From Toxorhynchites rutilus septentrionalis (taxonomy: Eukaryota; Arthropoda; Insecta; Diptera; Culicidae), in assembly GCF_029784135.1 (NCBI RefSeq), contig NC_073746.1, forward strand, positions 147,130,556-147,194,555: a stretch of 64,000 nucleotides of DNA. The letters run 5' to 3'. Shown piece after piece: positions 21,286-31,485 of the stretch. The notes beneath the pieces are model-generated. The model worked only from the letters and a program-made list of their open reading frames with translations. It had not been told where the DNA came from and did not search any database. The position numbers were made by a program, and so were the translations under genes. The number at the start of each line of letters is the position of its first letter. Within the stretch, counting starts at the first letter, position 1.

Positions 21286-21571
21286 CGAGGGTCGTTCAAA
21301 AAATAAGTTTCAGTGGCTCAGAAATCGCGGAAAAATAAAGTTAGGAGACAAAACAAGGTGATTTTCGTAATCTACGTTTTATTTTCTATTTTTCTACATA
21401 ATCGCCGTAACTTTCGAGGCATTTTTCATAGCGTGGCACGAGTTTTTCTATTCCTAGCGCGAAGTGCGTAGCGCCCAACTTTTTGAAGTACGATGTAACT
21501 GCGTCACGAATTTCTTCAGTGTTATCGAACCGTTGACCGCTGAACGCCATATAAAATTTAGTAAACATCAA
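21286..21571 (-). mobile_element. Mariner (DD34D type) 3' end fragment with transposase C-terminus
   Basis: On the minus strand a frame reads GQRFDNTEEIRDAVTSYF and GIEKLVPRYEKCLESYGDYV, the conserved C-terminal block of mariner transposases (xGIEKLVxRYxKCLxxxGDYVEK). The outer end CGAGGGTCGTTCAAAAAATA beside TA is a typical mariner inverted-repeat end. The remaining transposase, including all catalytic residues, is absent. Confidence 0.8.
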
Positions 21572-21864
21572 GTGTAATAAATAATTATTAATACAAATTA
21601 CTCACAACCTATAAAAACATTCTAATCGCAAGCCAATCTATCCACAACTACCAAAATATCAAAATACTGTTCAATATTGCCTTAAATCTTCGCGTTCGTT
21701 GATTTTCAAAATTCTGTTTCGCGTTGTTTGTGACCATAATGAAGCCTTTTTCGACAATGTATGATGATGGAAAAACGAGAAGATATTTTTCAGCAACGTC
21801 TCACATCGACAACGTTGATTGTACTAGTGCTTGAGTTCCTCATCTGTGTTGATGATAATCAACT

Positions 21865-22394
21865 TGTTCGGACTTAGTTCGAAACTCCTTGAATCGGTCT
21901 GGTTTATGACAGATCAAAGCTGGAATTTATTGCATTTAGTTTAGTAACAATTTGTTTTCAAATTTTATAATAAAACTTACAATTATAGTTTCGTTCTAAA
22001 GTTCCTTGCAGATGCCGCTCAAATAACGACGGATTATTTTTCAATTTTCAATTTTCTATTGCTGTAAGTTAAATTGATTTATACATTGAATAGTGTAGTA
22101 AATTATATAATGATTACTTACAGCGATTTCAAATAATTACTACTTAATAAAAAAAAATCTCTACGAAAACCTCTATATATTTTACTTCCAAATTCTTTTG
22201 ACTTCGATTTCGAATACCTATTCTTTCTCTACTCCAACTTTTCTTTTGTTTTTCAAATTCCATTTGTTTACTTTCCTTCTTTTGTTTTGTTTACACCGCA
22301 GAACATATAGCTCCCGAAGTTGTCTGCGATCACTTAGTAAACATACCTAATTTTCAGCGGCGGGATTTTTGCGCTCAGTGCAGTGTTCCCAACA
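21865..22394 (-). repeat. BEL/Pao 3' LTR
   Basis: 530 bp, with TG...CA ends on the element strand. It matches the 5' LTR with a constant offset of 6,528 bases at both edges, so no indels separate them. It lies downstream of the polyprotein and the polypurine tract. Confidence 0.95.
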
Positions 22395-22406
22395 TTTCCC
22401 CGGCCC
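22395..22406 (-). other. Polypurine tract of BEL/Pao element
   Basis: On the element strand GGGCCGGGGAAA abuts the 3' LTR, the expected place for plus-strand priming during reverse transcription. Confidence 0.7.
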
Positions 22407-22466
22407 GTAAAACCCTAGTCGGGAGACCACTTCCGATCTGGCTTTACCATCTATCGTTTATCTCAA

Positions 22467-25400
22467 TCACTGCCAACTGCGCAACAGCTCGCCGAAATAA
22501 GCCACTGCTCGTTCGGACCCACGCCTGTCGCACTCGCCATCACTCGCTGCTATGACCTCCTCTATTATTCCTCGCACCCAGGATCTCCGCTTAGACCCCT
22601 CGATCACATATACCAGGTCACCCTTCTTCAGCGCTCTTGCTTCTCCGAGCCACTTGGTCCGCTGGTTCAGCGAAGGAACATATTCCTTAATCCACCGGAT
22701 CCACATCTCCTGTGCCAACTCCTGCGAACGTTTGTATACATCCCGCAGAGCCTCTGCCGGAAGAGGTGTAGGAGAAACCATCTGCGGTTCGTTCGGTGAA
22801 ACCCCCCTCAAGAAATGATTGGGACTAAGCGCTTCTGCTTCCGCTATTTCCTGGGGAACGTAGATTAGCGGCCTCGAGTTTATCATATCTTCTGCCTCCG
22901 TCACTGATGTGTGTAGAATTTCGTCTGTCAACCGCTTCCCGTCATTCATTGCTTCCAATGCCTCTTTGACGGATCTGACTAATCGTTCCCAGACCCCACC
23001 CATGTGTGGGGTAGCTGGTGGATTGAAAGTCCACTTCATACGCGCATTGGTTAAGTCATCTGCGCAGTCGCAGTTAATATCGTTAATTAGGTTCGTCAAC
23101 TCTTTGCTTGCTCCTTTCAAATTGGTTCCATTATCGGAGAAGAATTCCTGGGGTGGTCCTCTGCGATTCATGAAACGTCGAATAGCCATCAGACAGGACT
23201 GCGTCGTCAGGCTTCCGCTTACTTCCAGGTGGACAGCGCGTGTAACGAAGCAGGTGAACACAACTACCCAGCGCTTTTCACTATGTCGTGCTACGGAGAC
23301 GTTTACCGGACCCAAGTAATCGACGCCGACGGAACTGAACGGTCGACGATACGGTTGTAGTCGTTGCACTGGCAAGGCTGCCATTCTAGGAACCCGTGGT
23401 TTACTGCGGTGAACTTTGCACCACTGACACGTCTTCGAAATTTTCTGCACCACCGTACCAACCTTTAGGATGTAAAAACGCTGCCGAATTTCATTTTTCA
23501 CGGTCTCTCGATACCCATGTCCAAAGCGTTCATGATAATTCTGCACGATCATTCTTGTCACATGGTGCTCTCTGGGCAAAATCACTGGGAAGCGTAGGTC
23601 GAATGGCAGGAACTCAGCCTTCTCTGTGCGCCCTTCCATCCGAATTATATTGTGCTCATCGACTAGTGGTGTGAGCTTGTACAGAGGACTTGACTTCTCC
23701 AACTGCATCCACTCACTCGTGGAACGATTCCGATTCCTAATTAGGATTTTCAACTCGTCCCCAAACGCTTCGGCTTGAACGGAACGCAGCAGATGACGTT
23801 CGGCTTTCTCTAACTCCTCCTGTTTCAAAGGTGTACGCACAACTGACCACGTTATCGGTTTCAACAACTTCAACTGGTTCTTTGTAGCCTTCAACGTTTC
23901 TATGGAAGAGCCCTTCATTCTTCTCCGACAGTTCGATACGAATCTGTATACGCAAGCCACTGTCCTCAGTAGTTCATTCCATTTAGAAAACCGTTGATCG
24001 TCCACCAAATTGTCCTGTACTTCAACATCGTGGAACAGGAACCGCGTTCGGAGCTCCTCCTTCGTGTTACCTGCTGGAGTTTGCTGTGGCCATTCTGCCT
24101 CGTCTTTGTACAGAAAACTAGGTCCCTTGAACCAGCTACTGTCCGAAACAAGCTCCGCTGCACGCCTCCACTTCGTCAGTTTATCTGCCTCGTTCAGCTT
24201 TGTTGGTGTCCAACGCCAATCCGCCAGTTTCGTGCGACTGAGGATCTCTCCTATGCGAAAACCGACGAACTGCTTGTATCGCCGCTGATCCGAACGGATC
24301 CAGGATAACACTGTCTGCGAATCAGTCCAGAGAAACGTTTTCTGAGCCTTGAAGCTGTGGTTTTCCTGCACTGTACCTGCCAACCTGGCACCTAGCACTG
24401 CCGCTTGAAGCTCTAGTCGAGGGATGCTCAACTGTTTCAGCGGGGCGACCTTAGTTCGACTCATCACCAGTGCACATACGATTTTCTCGTTGACGACAGC
24501 CCGAAAATAAGCAACGCAGCCGTACGCCTTCTCGCCTGCATCAGTAAAGATGTGAAGTTGTAGGTTTTGCACTCGATGGGATTGTGCTTTCTCAAAATAG
24601 CAACGCGGAATCCTAATTTCCGCGATCGAAGGTAGTAATTTGACCCACTGAATCCACGTCAAATAACATTCGCCATCTATCTTTTCGTCCCATCCACAAC
24701 CCGTTCTCCACAAGTCTTGGACAAGCATTTTCCCGAGAATTGTGAACGGCGACAGAAGTCCCAGAGGATCAAACATCGACATGACGCAACTGAGAACCAT
24801 CCTTTTCGTTGGACACTCCGTTCCGGCGAGAGCAGATTGAAGCTCGTATCTTGGAGTGATAGTAAAAGAAAAAACATCTTCGGTTGACCTCCAGATAATT
24901 CCAAGTACCCGCTCAGTTCCGGAATCATTCTTATGGAAATGAACATCATTTTCATTGTTGTGCTCTCCCATTTGCCGCAGAAACTCCACTGAGTTGGATA
25001 CCCAATTCCGCATAACAAACCCTCCTCGAGAATGTATCAATTTTACATCCGTTGCTAGCCGTACTGCCTCTTCGACAGTGTTGCAACTGTCAAAATAGTC
25101 GTCGACATAATGATTGTCGACGATGGCTCTCGCTGCTTTAGGAAATTCTTCGGCGAACTGCTCAGCATTTATGTTTTTAATGTACTGTGCTGAGCACGGA
25201 GAACATGTTGCTCCGAAGGTTCCGACGTCCATCACATATTTCTGTGGAGTTTCATTGCTACTCGATCTGAAGACGAACCGCTGCGCCTGTTTGTCCCTCG
25301 CTCTGATTAGGTACTGATGGAACATTTCCTTCAAGTCGCCTCCAAACCCCACCGGTCGTTCACGAAAGCGTTGAAGTACCGCTAAAAGAGACGTCAACAA

Positions 25401-28358
25401 GTCTGGGCCGGTCAACAGCATGCTGTTCAGAGAAACTCCATTAACTGTTGCTGCTGCATCCCACACCAAGCGCACTTTACCCGGTTTCTTGGGGTTAACC
25501 ACCACGTTCAGGGGAAGATACCACACAGTTGATGGATCTGTGCAGATGAGCTCTTCGCTTGTCAACTTGTGAGCGTAGCCTTTGGTCAGGTACTCCTCAA
25601 TCTGACGGTTTACATTGAGCCGTAGTTCTTCGTTTCTCGACAATTTCCGCTCTAGGGCTTCCATCCGTTTTATAGCCATAGGATAACTATCAGGAAAAAC
25701 TACCGCATCATTACGAAATAGAAGTCCCGTTTCGAAGCGGTCACCTACCCGAACCGTGGTTGTTTTTAATATTTCACGCGCTCGGTGATCTTCAGTAGAT
25801 TCCGGCATTCCAGCCGGTGTTATGCCAGTCTCGTCTAGCAAATATTGACTGCGAATCATATCGTGCAACTGCTGATTGGTTGTTGTTCCTGCATCGTGGA
25901 AGTTCACAAGCGCAACCGTCGATGAATTCCGATTCTCTGACCCATAGACTGTCCATCCCAACTTCGACCGAACTGCGATTGGTTCACCTGGTTGGCCAAT
26001 TCTGGACTCGAGCGGAGCAAACACATACATGTTGTCCAACCCGATCATTATCTTCGGCTCTCCTTTATCATAATCATCGACCCTCAAATCCTGTAAATGA
26101 GGGTAACGCTGCTTGATCTCACAGAACTGCATTTCCTGTTTCGGCAGAATCAGCTCTCCAACGGTACGTGCTTCTCTCAGTGGAAATTTCTCGGTAGAAC
26201 CCCTGGCAGACACCATCACGTCAACTTTTCTAGAACCATTCTCGATACGTTTCATGTTTCCAGTCCATGTGACAACTAGCGGCTCGACGATCCCAGTGAT
26301 TTTGAGTTTATTCACAACAGAATCCTCTATAAGGGTGATGGAGGATCCCTCATCCAAGAAAGCTAGAATGTCAACTTTTCGGTTTCCGAAGTGCAAGGTA
26401 ACTGGCAACATTCGGAAAATAACGGAACGATTCATGCAATTGTGAGCGTTGCATTGGAACTCCATGACTTGAACTGATACTTCGGAACGATGTAGAAGCG
26501 GATGATGACTTCCTTGGCAGTCAGCCACGTTGCAGCATATCTTGAAATTGCATCTGCTCTTACCGTGGTTATTCAGGCACAACTCACATAGTTTATACTT
26601 TCCCACCACTTTAAGGCGTTCGGCGACGGTGAGCTTTCGGAAGTCATCGCAGAACCTGATTTTATGGTCGTTTCTTTTGCACACCCAACAAGGCTTCTCA
26701 CTTTTCGGGTTTGGGGCCGTCTCCCCTTTGTGGAATGGCGAATTGTGAACGTAAACAAACTCTTTTTTATTCGGCTTCAACCTAGCGGAACAATCGTTGC
26801 GGCCGTTGAGATCGAGAGTGGAGAATTCACTAACCTCCGAAACATCTGAGACAATACCGTTCATGAACTCGGTAAAGGTTCTTAAAGGGGTGCCAATTTT
26901 ATCCCGCTTGTAGCGGACCCAATCCAATTTGTAGTTTGGAGGTAGTTTTTCAACTAATTCTTGGACCAACATGGAATTGTTTAAATGGTCCACGAGCTTG
27001 GCGGCTTCTAAGTGGTCACAGAGTTGTTTGACCGTTATGCCGAAATGTATAAATGTTTCCAAACGGTCAACTCTTGGTGGTTTAGCTTGGCGGACTTTCA
27101 TCAACAAATTTTTCAACAGCTTCTCCGGTCTCCCAAACAAGTTCTGAAGGTCGCGAATAACGTCTGGAACCGAGTCAGGAATAACTAACCTACTCCTCAC
27201 GGCCTCAAGTGCATCCCCTTTCAAGCTGTCCTTCAGTCGCTTTAAATTATCCAGGTTGGAGAACCCGCACGCTTGAGTCGTGTACTCAAAGCTGCTTATA
27301 AAAATTGGCCAGAGTTCAGCCTCGCCCCTAAACACTGGCAGCTGTTTAGACACTGATTGTCTGGCCGCAATTTGTGCTTGGGAAAGCCCTACAATTTCCT
27401 GCCCCGGCCCGTTTCTCATTTGGCCTGTTCGAAAATCTGCCAACGCCATTTGCTCCTCACGAGTCAATCGTATGAACTGATCGTCCCTATGATCTCCACC
27501 AACAGGTGCCTGCTTAAGCTGATTCAGGCCACGAATCGGGTCTACAAATTGTGACGGACTGGCAGGGAGTGTAAGCCCTTTTGTCCCATCATCTACTCTC
27601 GTCGTCCCCTTCATACCTTTTGCCCCAGACACCGTTAGCTGCTGTACGACCGGCATACTATTGCCACGTTCGAGCCATTTCTCCACCTTTTGGTTAGAAT
27701 TTTCACCGAAAGCGTCTTCTTCTAAACCTTCGCCACCACCTACGGCTCCTTCTTCTACTTCCTCTTCTGAATGTCTTTTTATTAGTCCTACCTTAGCGAC
27801 CTCGAAATTATCACGCAACTTATTCCGCTTCTTGAGAAAATCTTCTTCTTCCTTCAAACGTTGATTCAGCATTTCTTGTTCCTGTTGCAGCTGACGCTCT
27901 TGGAACTCGCGTTCTTGTTGTAGTTCCATCTCACGAAGTTCTTTCTCCAGGCGTAACTGTTTCTCCTTCAGTGCTCGTTCCATTTCGAGTCGCTTTTTGC
28001 GTAGAATACGCTCGTTTTCCATAGCCTTCTCCTTGGCATCCATCTCCTCCTGCAGCTTCTCGAGAGACTTTTCGAATGCAGAACCAACACTACTCACAGA
28101 GGCGGATTCTCCTTTTGACTTCGTCTTCTTCCCATCCGTGGACGTCTTTTTCGACACTGCGCCAGTAGCATTTTTCTTCTGCTCCGGTACTTGCAGAGAA
28201 TTGCTACACTTCGGACAGTTCCACGGGTAGTCCTTGATTTTCCCCGTTACTCCAACACAGCTGAAATGTGCCCACTGGTTGCACTCATCGCACTGGACCA
28301 TGTCAGATGTGTCCACTTCTGGACACAGCATACAGCTGCTGGACTTCGGTTCGGTCAT
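22467..28358 (-). CDS. BEL/Pao polyprotein (PHD-gag-PR-RT-RNaseH-IN)
   Basis: Open from Met 28,358 (MTEPKSSSCMLC), 1,963 residues; the frame extends upstream into the LTR, but this is the first Met in the internal region. Order of domains: a Cys4-His-Cys3 PHD-type zinc finger at about residues 9-53 (CMLC, CDECNQWAHFSC, CPKC); an E/K/R-rich coiled coil at about 90-190; a DUF1759-type gag region (PVFRGEAELWPIF); Cys/His knuckles (CWVCKRNDHKIRFC); a BEL-type protease with LDEGSSITLI; reverse transcriptase with YVDDYFDS; RNase H (FTDAGEKAYG, LWTDSQTVLSW); integrase with an HHCC finger (HERFGHG, CQWCKVH), core residues in VGVDYLGP, FFSDNGTN and GGVWERLVRSVKEA, then a DUF5641-like tail. The last about 22 residues are out of register: near 22,530 the family-like C-terminus moves to another frame, suggesting a one-base loss. 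Otherwise it appears complete. Confidence 0.93.
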   Translation of the reverse strand: MTEPKSSSCMLCPEVDTSDMVQCDECNQWAHFSCVGVTGKIKDYPWNCPKCSNSLQVPEQKKNATGAVSKKTSTDGKKTKSKGESASVSSVGSAFEKSLEKLQEEMDAKEKAMENERILRKKRLEMERALKEKQLRLEKELREMELQQEREFQERQLQQEQEMLNQRLKEEEDFLKKRNKLRDNFEVAKVGLIKRHSEEEVEEGAVGGGEGLEEDAFGENSNQKVEKWLERGNSMPVVQQLTVSGAKGMKGTTRVDDGTKGLTLPASPSQFVDPIRGLNQLKQAPVGGDHRDDQFIRLTREEQMALADFRTGQMRNGPGQEIVGLSQAQIAARQSVSKQLPVFRGEAELWPIFISSFEYTTQACGFSNLDNLKRLKDSLKGDALEAVRSRLVIPDSVPDVIRDLQNLFGRPEKLLKNLLMKVRQAKPPRVDRLETFIHFGITVKQLCDHLEAAKLVDHLNNSMLVQELVEKLPPNYKLDWVRYKRDKIGTPLRTFTEFMNGIVSDVSEVSEFSTLDLNGRNDCSARLKPNKKEFVYVHNSPFHKGETAPNPKSEKPCWVCKRNDHKIRFCDDFRKLTVAERLKVVGKYKLCELCLNNHGKSRCNFKICCNVADCQGSHHPLLHRSEVSVQVMEFQCNAHNCMNRSVIFRMLPVTLHFGNRKVDILAFLDEGSSITLIEDSVVNKLKITGIVEPLVVTWTGNMKRIENGSRKVDVMVSARGSTEKFPLREARTVGELILPKQEMQFCEIKQRYPHLQDLRVDDYDKGEPKIMIGLDNMYVFAPLESRIGQPGEPIAVRSKLGWTVYGSENRNSSTVALVNFHDAGTTTNQQLHDMIRSQYLLDETGITPAGMPESTEDHRAREILKTTTVRVGDRFETGLLFRNDAVVFPDSYPMAIKRMEALERKLSRNEELRLNVNRQIEEYLTKGYAHKLTSEELICTDPSTVWYLPLNVVVNPKKPGKVRLVWDAAATVNGVSLNSMLLTGPDLLTSLLAVLQRFRERPVGFGGDLKEMFHQYLIRARDKQAQRFVFRSSSNETPQKYVMDVGTFGATCSPCSAQYIKNINAEQFAEEFPKAARAIVDNHYVDDYFDSCNTVEEAVRLATDVKLIHSRGGFVMRNWVSNSVEFLRQMGEHNNENDVHFHKNDSGTERVLGIIWRSTEDVFSFTITPRYELQSALAGTECPTKRMVLSCVMSMFDPLGLLSPFTILGKMLVQDLWRTGCGWDEKIDGECYLTWIQWVKLLPSIAEIRIPRCYFEKAQSHRVQNLQLHIFTDAGEKAYGCVAYFRAVVNEKIVCALVMSRTKVAPLKQLSIPRLELQAAVLGARLAGTVQENHSFKAQKTFLWTDSQTVLSWIRSDQRRYKQFVGFRIGEILSRTKLADWRWTPTKLNEADKLTKWRRAAELVSDSSWFKGPSFLYKDEAEWPQQTPAGNTKEELRTRFLFHDVEVQDNLVDDQRFSKWNELLRTVACVYRFVSNCRRRMKGSSIETLKATKNQLKLLKPITWSVVRTPLKQEELEKAERHLLRSVQAEAFGDELKILIRNRNRSTSEWMQLEKSSPLYKLTPLVDEHNIIRMEGRTEKAEFLPFDLRFPVILPREHHVTRMIVQNYHERFGHGYRETVKNEIRQRFYILKVGTVVQKISKTCQWCKVHRSKPRVPRMAALPVQRLQPYRRPFSSVGVDYLGPVNVSVARHSEKRWVVVFTCFVTRAVHLEVSGSLTTQSCLMAIRRFMNRRGPPQEFFSDNGTNLKGASKELTNLINDINCDCADDLTNARMKWTFNPPATPHMGGVWERLVRSVKEALEAMNDGKRLTDEILHTSVTEAEDMINSRPLIYVPQEIAEAEALSPNHFLRGVSPNEPQMVSPTPLPAEALRDVYKRSQELAQEMWIRWIKEYVPSLNQRTKWLGEARALKKGDLVYVIEGSKRRSWVRGIIEEVIAASDGECDRRGSERAVAYFGELLRSWQ

Positions 28359-28392
28359 TTTTGGAAATATGTCCGTTATAATTCTTTGATTT

Positions 28393-28922
28393 TGTTCGGA
28401 CTTAGTTCGAAACTCCTTGAATCGGTCTGGTTTATGACAGATCAAAGCTGGAATTTATTGCATTTAGTTTAGTAACAATTTGTTTTCAAATTTTATAATA
28501 AAACTTACAATTATAGTTTCGTTCTAAAGTTCCTTGCAGATGCCGCTCAAATAACGACGGATTATTTTTCAATTTTCAATTTTCTATTGCTGTAAGTTAA
28601 ATTGATTTATACATTGAATAGTGTAGTAAATTATATAATGATTACTTACAGCGATTTCAAATAATTACTACTTAATAAAAAAAAATCTCTACGAAAACCT
28701 CTATATATTTTACTTCCAAATTCTTTTGACTTCGATTTCGAATACCTATTCTTTCTCTACTCCAACTTTTCTTTTGTTTTTCAAATTCCATTTGTTTACT
28801 TTCCTTCTTTTGTTTTGTTTACACCGCAGAACATATAGCTCCCGAAGTTGTCTGCGATCACTTAGTAAACATACCTAATTTTCAGCGGCGGGATTTTTGC
28901 GCTCAGTGCAGTGTTCCCAACA
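28393..28922 (-). repeat. BEL/Pao 5' LTR
   Basis: 530 bp, upstream of the polyprotein on the minus strand, and identical by eye to the 3' LTR. It should carry the promoter and polyadenylation signals. The internal side continues as AATCAAAGAATTATAAC, where the primer binding site would lie; I could not match it to a specific tRNA. Confidence 0.93.
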
Positions 28923-29402
28923 CAATTTTTCTTGCATGATCACCTTGGCTCTTTCCATGGATGTGATATCCGCGTTGACGGCACTGAGCTTCGTATTACG
29001 AAATGAAGGAGTAGGCATGACAATATGGGTTTGCGGAAGAAATGAACACGCTTTTAAAATAAAAATCATGAATGAAAATTAGTTTTCCCAAACAAAATTA
29101 GTACTCTATTTAAATGAAAATCACTTTTCCTTGCGAGTAGTGAAAAAATATCATACAAAAATTGTGTCTAAAGATAATTTTATATTATAATTGTAAGTTT
29201 TGGTGAGAATATCTGAAAATTCATAGAAATTAGTTTAAATTAGGGTCAGAACAACGTACTTCTAGTAGGTAAATAACGCCAAGAAAAAAATTTCATACAA
29301 ATTTTTGTAATTCAAAACTGCCTTAGGGCCCACTAATCTGATAGAGAAGAGTTGGCCTCATACAAACTAATGTCGTATCCAGATGTCGACACCATTCCGC
29401 CG
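28923..29402. other. No gene recognised
   Basis: AT-rich flank of the BEL/Pao insertion. No coding frame was assigned. Confidence 0.45.
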
Positions 29403-31030
29403 TTAACGCGAATAGTACTGATTTATTATCCATTGAAGAATTTGAAAATTTTGAAGATCTAAAAATATTTTACTAAAATCATTGTGTAATGCTTTCAAGT
29501 GAATGACATATGATAATATAACATGGCCCTGAAGCTTTTGTGATAATCTTGACAAATGCGAAAACTGTTCTCTTCTGCTTGAAGTTTGTTTTGAAAGTTT
29601 TGTCAGAAGGGCCGATATTATGGATATTGTTTCAATCAAGTTGAAATCGTCACCTTGCAGCTGGAACACAAATTCAAAAAAGCTGAAAATTTTGCTACGC
29701 GAGGGTCTCTTGGTGGTCAGCGAATTCCAGCGTGTTGAAGTAACCGAGTGAAGATTTCGTTGTTTTTCTCATATAGCTGAACAAATAATCGAGTGTTCAA
29801 AGAATTGCTTCGGAGGTTTTTGATAGCACTCATGACAGATAGTAAAGACTGATGCTATTTAAGGCTCAGATTTTTTGCTACTAATGTAAATCTGTGAATC
29901 ACGAAGTGAATGGCCACTACCTTACGCAGTTGTCACTTTGAGTGAGCTGTAAAACCACGATGATGTCCAACCATTGATGGTGCACCATCAGTTTCAATGT
30001 TCTTCAATGGAGTAGCTTTTTCGATGAAAGAAAAACCGATCAATTCACCTCTGGTATCGATCATCATATATGTAGCAAATATTTTCATCTCTAATCAATC
30101 GAACATACCCTAACAACATAGCTTCATTGCTGGGTAATGTAGACTCGTCCAACTGGAGAGAAAATCTCTGGGTCTATAATACATTGAATAACATTTTTTC
30201 CTCTTCGCGACCCATCTCAAGTTTCCTGAAATAATTTTGAAAAAAGATTGTTTCGCCAAATCCATAGATGATCAAGCATTTTATAAATTCTTTCGTCAAT
30301 CACTTTATTCTAGTTCACTTCATTTAGCTATGTAAATACCTTGTAATCTCTTGAATTAAATTAGAAGTATTTCAGAACGCTTATGAACTTACAACCTAAA
30401 GGCAAGCTTGTTATACAGTAAAATATAAGGAGCATGCTTGGACATGAATTTGATGATGACTTCCTTCGTGTTAAATCACGTATATGTTTAAAATACGTGC
30501 TCCCTTGGCCGAGTGGTTAGCGTCACAACTAACATGCCGGGTGTTCGGGTTCGATTCCCGTTCTGGTCGGGGGAATTTTTCGTCAAAGAAATTTCCTCCG
30601 ACTTGCACTGTGATCACGCGTATTCTAGGACTTGCCACTCAGAATGCATTCAAGGCGTGTTACTTGGCATAGAAATCTCAACTAAGTACTAATAAAAATG
30701 ACGCAAGTAATACTACGTTGAGACGGCGAAGTTCCTCTAGGAACGTTAGTGCCATTGAAGAAGAAGAAGAAGAGTCATGAAGATATGTACCTTGATTTAT
30801 AAAAATGTTGAACCATATGAAATGTCACCTCACTTCTTCATTCCTGCTAAGGATGTTTTTGGGACACTTCTTGATAATTCCACATTCATCAGCGTGTGTT
30901 GAGTGAACATTCTCGCTTCACAATGCCAACAAAACAAAGTTCTGAAATCGGTTGGCTTCCACAATGATGGACTCTATTTTGAAAGCAAAGAACTATGTAT
31001 CGACTCATGGAGGAGCGTCAAGGATGAAAT
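29403..31030 (-). pseudogene. hAT-type transposase relic, split by a SINE
   Basis: Minus-strand translation, in several frames, gives from N to C: FQNFVLLAL near 30,930; FSLQLDESTLPSNEAMLLGY and VRLIRDENI near 30,075-30,165; KNIETDGAPSMVGHHRGF near 29,945-30,000; and FQLQGDDFNLIETIS to IPQW-like IINQYYSR at 29,669-29,403. The LDEST...L..FVR block, the TDGAP(S/A)M.G block and the LQG...I block are hallmarks of domesticated-like hAT proteins (ZBED/GTF2IRD2-type). Stops and shifts are frequent. A SINE at 30,499-30,772 interrupts it. Confidence 0.65.
30499..30772 (+). mobile_element. tRNA-derived SINE (Feilai-like), near full length
   Basis: The head is tRNA-like with A box TGGCCGAGTGG at 30,506-30,516 and B box GGTTCGATTCC at 30,548-30,558. 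It is followed by a tRNA-unrelated body and a tail of (GAA)n after GTTAGTGCCATT. The 3' body recurs at 12,722, 18,764 and 50,066. No clear target duplication was found. I recognise the tail as typical of aedine SINEs, but did not compare it to a reference. It is not a functional tRNA gene. Confidence 0.85.
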
Positions 31031-31485
31031 TGACGGATATATTTAGTAAAGGCAAAGTTCAACAAAACCATGTATAAACATCATACAATTTATTAAGATG
31101 AAAATAAACCTTTCTTTCCATTTTTTCCGTTAGTGTTTTGATACAGATTTTTTTTCTAAAAATACAAATATACAGTTTTTTTCAGAAAATTTTACAAGAT
31201 CAAATGTGCCAACCCTGGTCATTTTTATAACAGGATGGTTCACGTAACACAACTTATGGAGTATCTTTAATATTTCAAATAAGAACTTGTGTTATTTTAC
31301 AGGGGTCGATAATCAGACCCAGTCGACCCCCAAAATCAATTTTCGTTTCTGTTTCTGATTGACACTCCATGTGGACGAAACAGATCGACAGAAAAATACG
31401 AGAGGAAAAATTTTTACAGTTATATTTGCAATATTGAAACCAGAATACTCAATATTTGGATTAGAAGCAACGCTAACAAAAATAT
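31031..31485. other. No gene recognised
   Basis: AT-rich sequence between the hAT relic and an HLE copy. Confidence 0.45.

Larger units (their letters stand above)
21865..28922 (-). mobile_element. BEL/Pao LTR retrotransposon, nearly intact
   Basis: Two 530-bp LTRs (21,865-22,394 and 28,393-28,922) flank one long polyprotein frame on the minus strand, for a total of 7,058 bp. The LTRs start TGTTGGGAACACTG and end CCGAACA on the element strand. By eye they are identical, implying recent insertion. Flanking pentamers are CAACT (21,860-21,864) and CAATT (28,923-28,927), a 4/5 match to the 5-bp duplication expected for BEL/Pao. A purine tract GGGCCGGGGAAA adjoins the 3' LTR at 22,395. The 5' leader is only 34 nt. 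Domain content and order (PR-RT-RNaseH-IN) are those of BEL/Pao. Confidence 0.95.

Noticed and set aside
22552..28472. Plus-strand open frames up to 136 codons across the BEL/Pao region
   Set aside because: They are antisense shadows of the long minus-strand polyprotein, with no domain of their own.
30499..30572. Apparent tRNA gene with good A and B boxes
   Set aside because: It is the head of a SINE: a tRNA-unrelated body and (GAA)n tail follow directly and the 3' part recurs elsewhere in the window.
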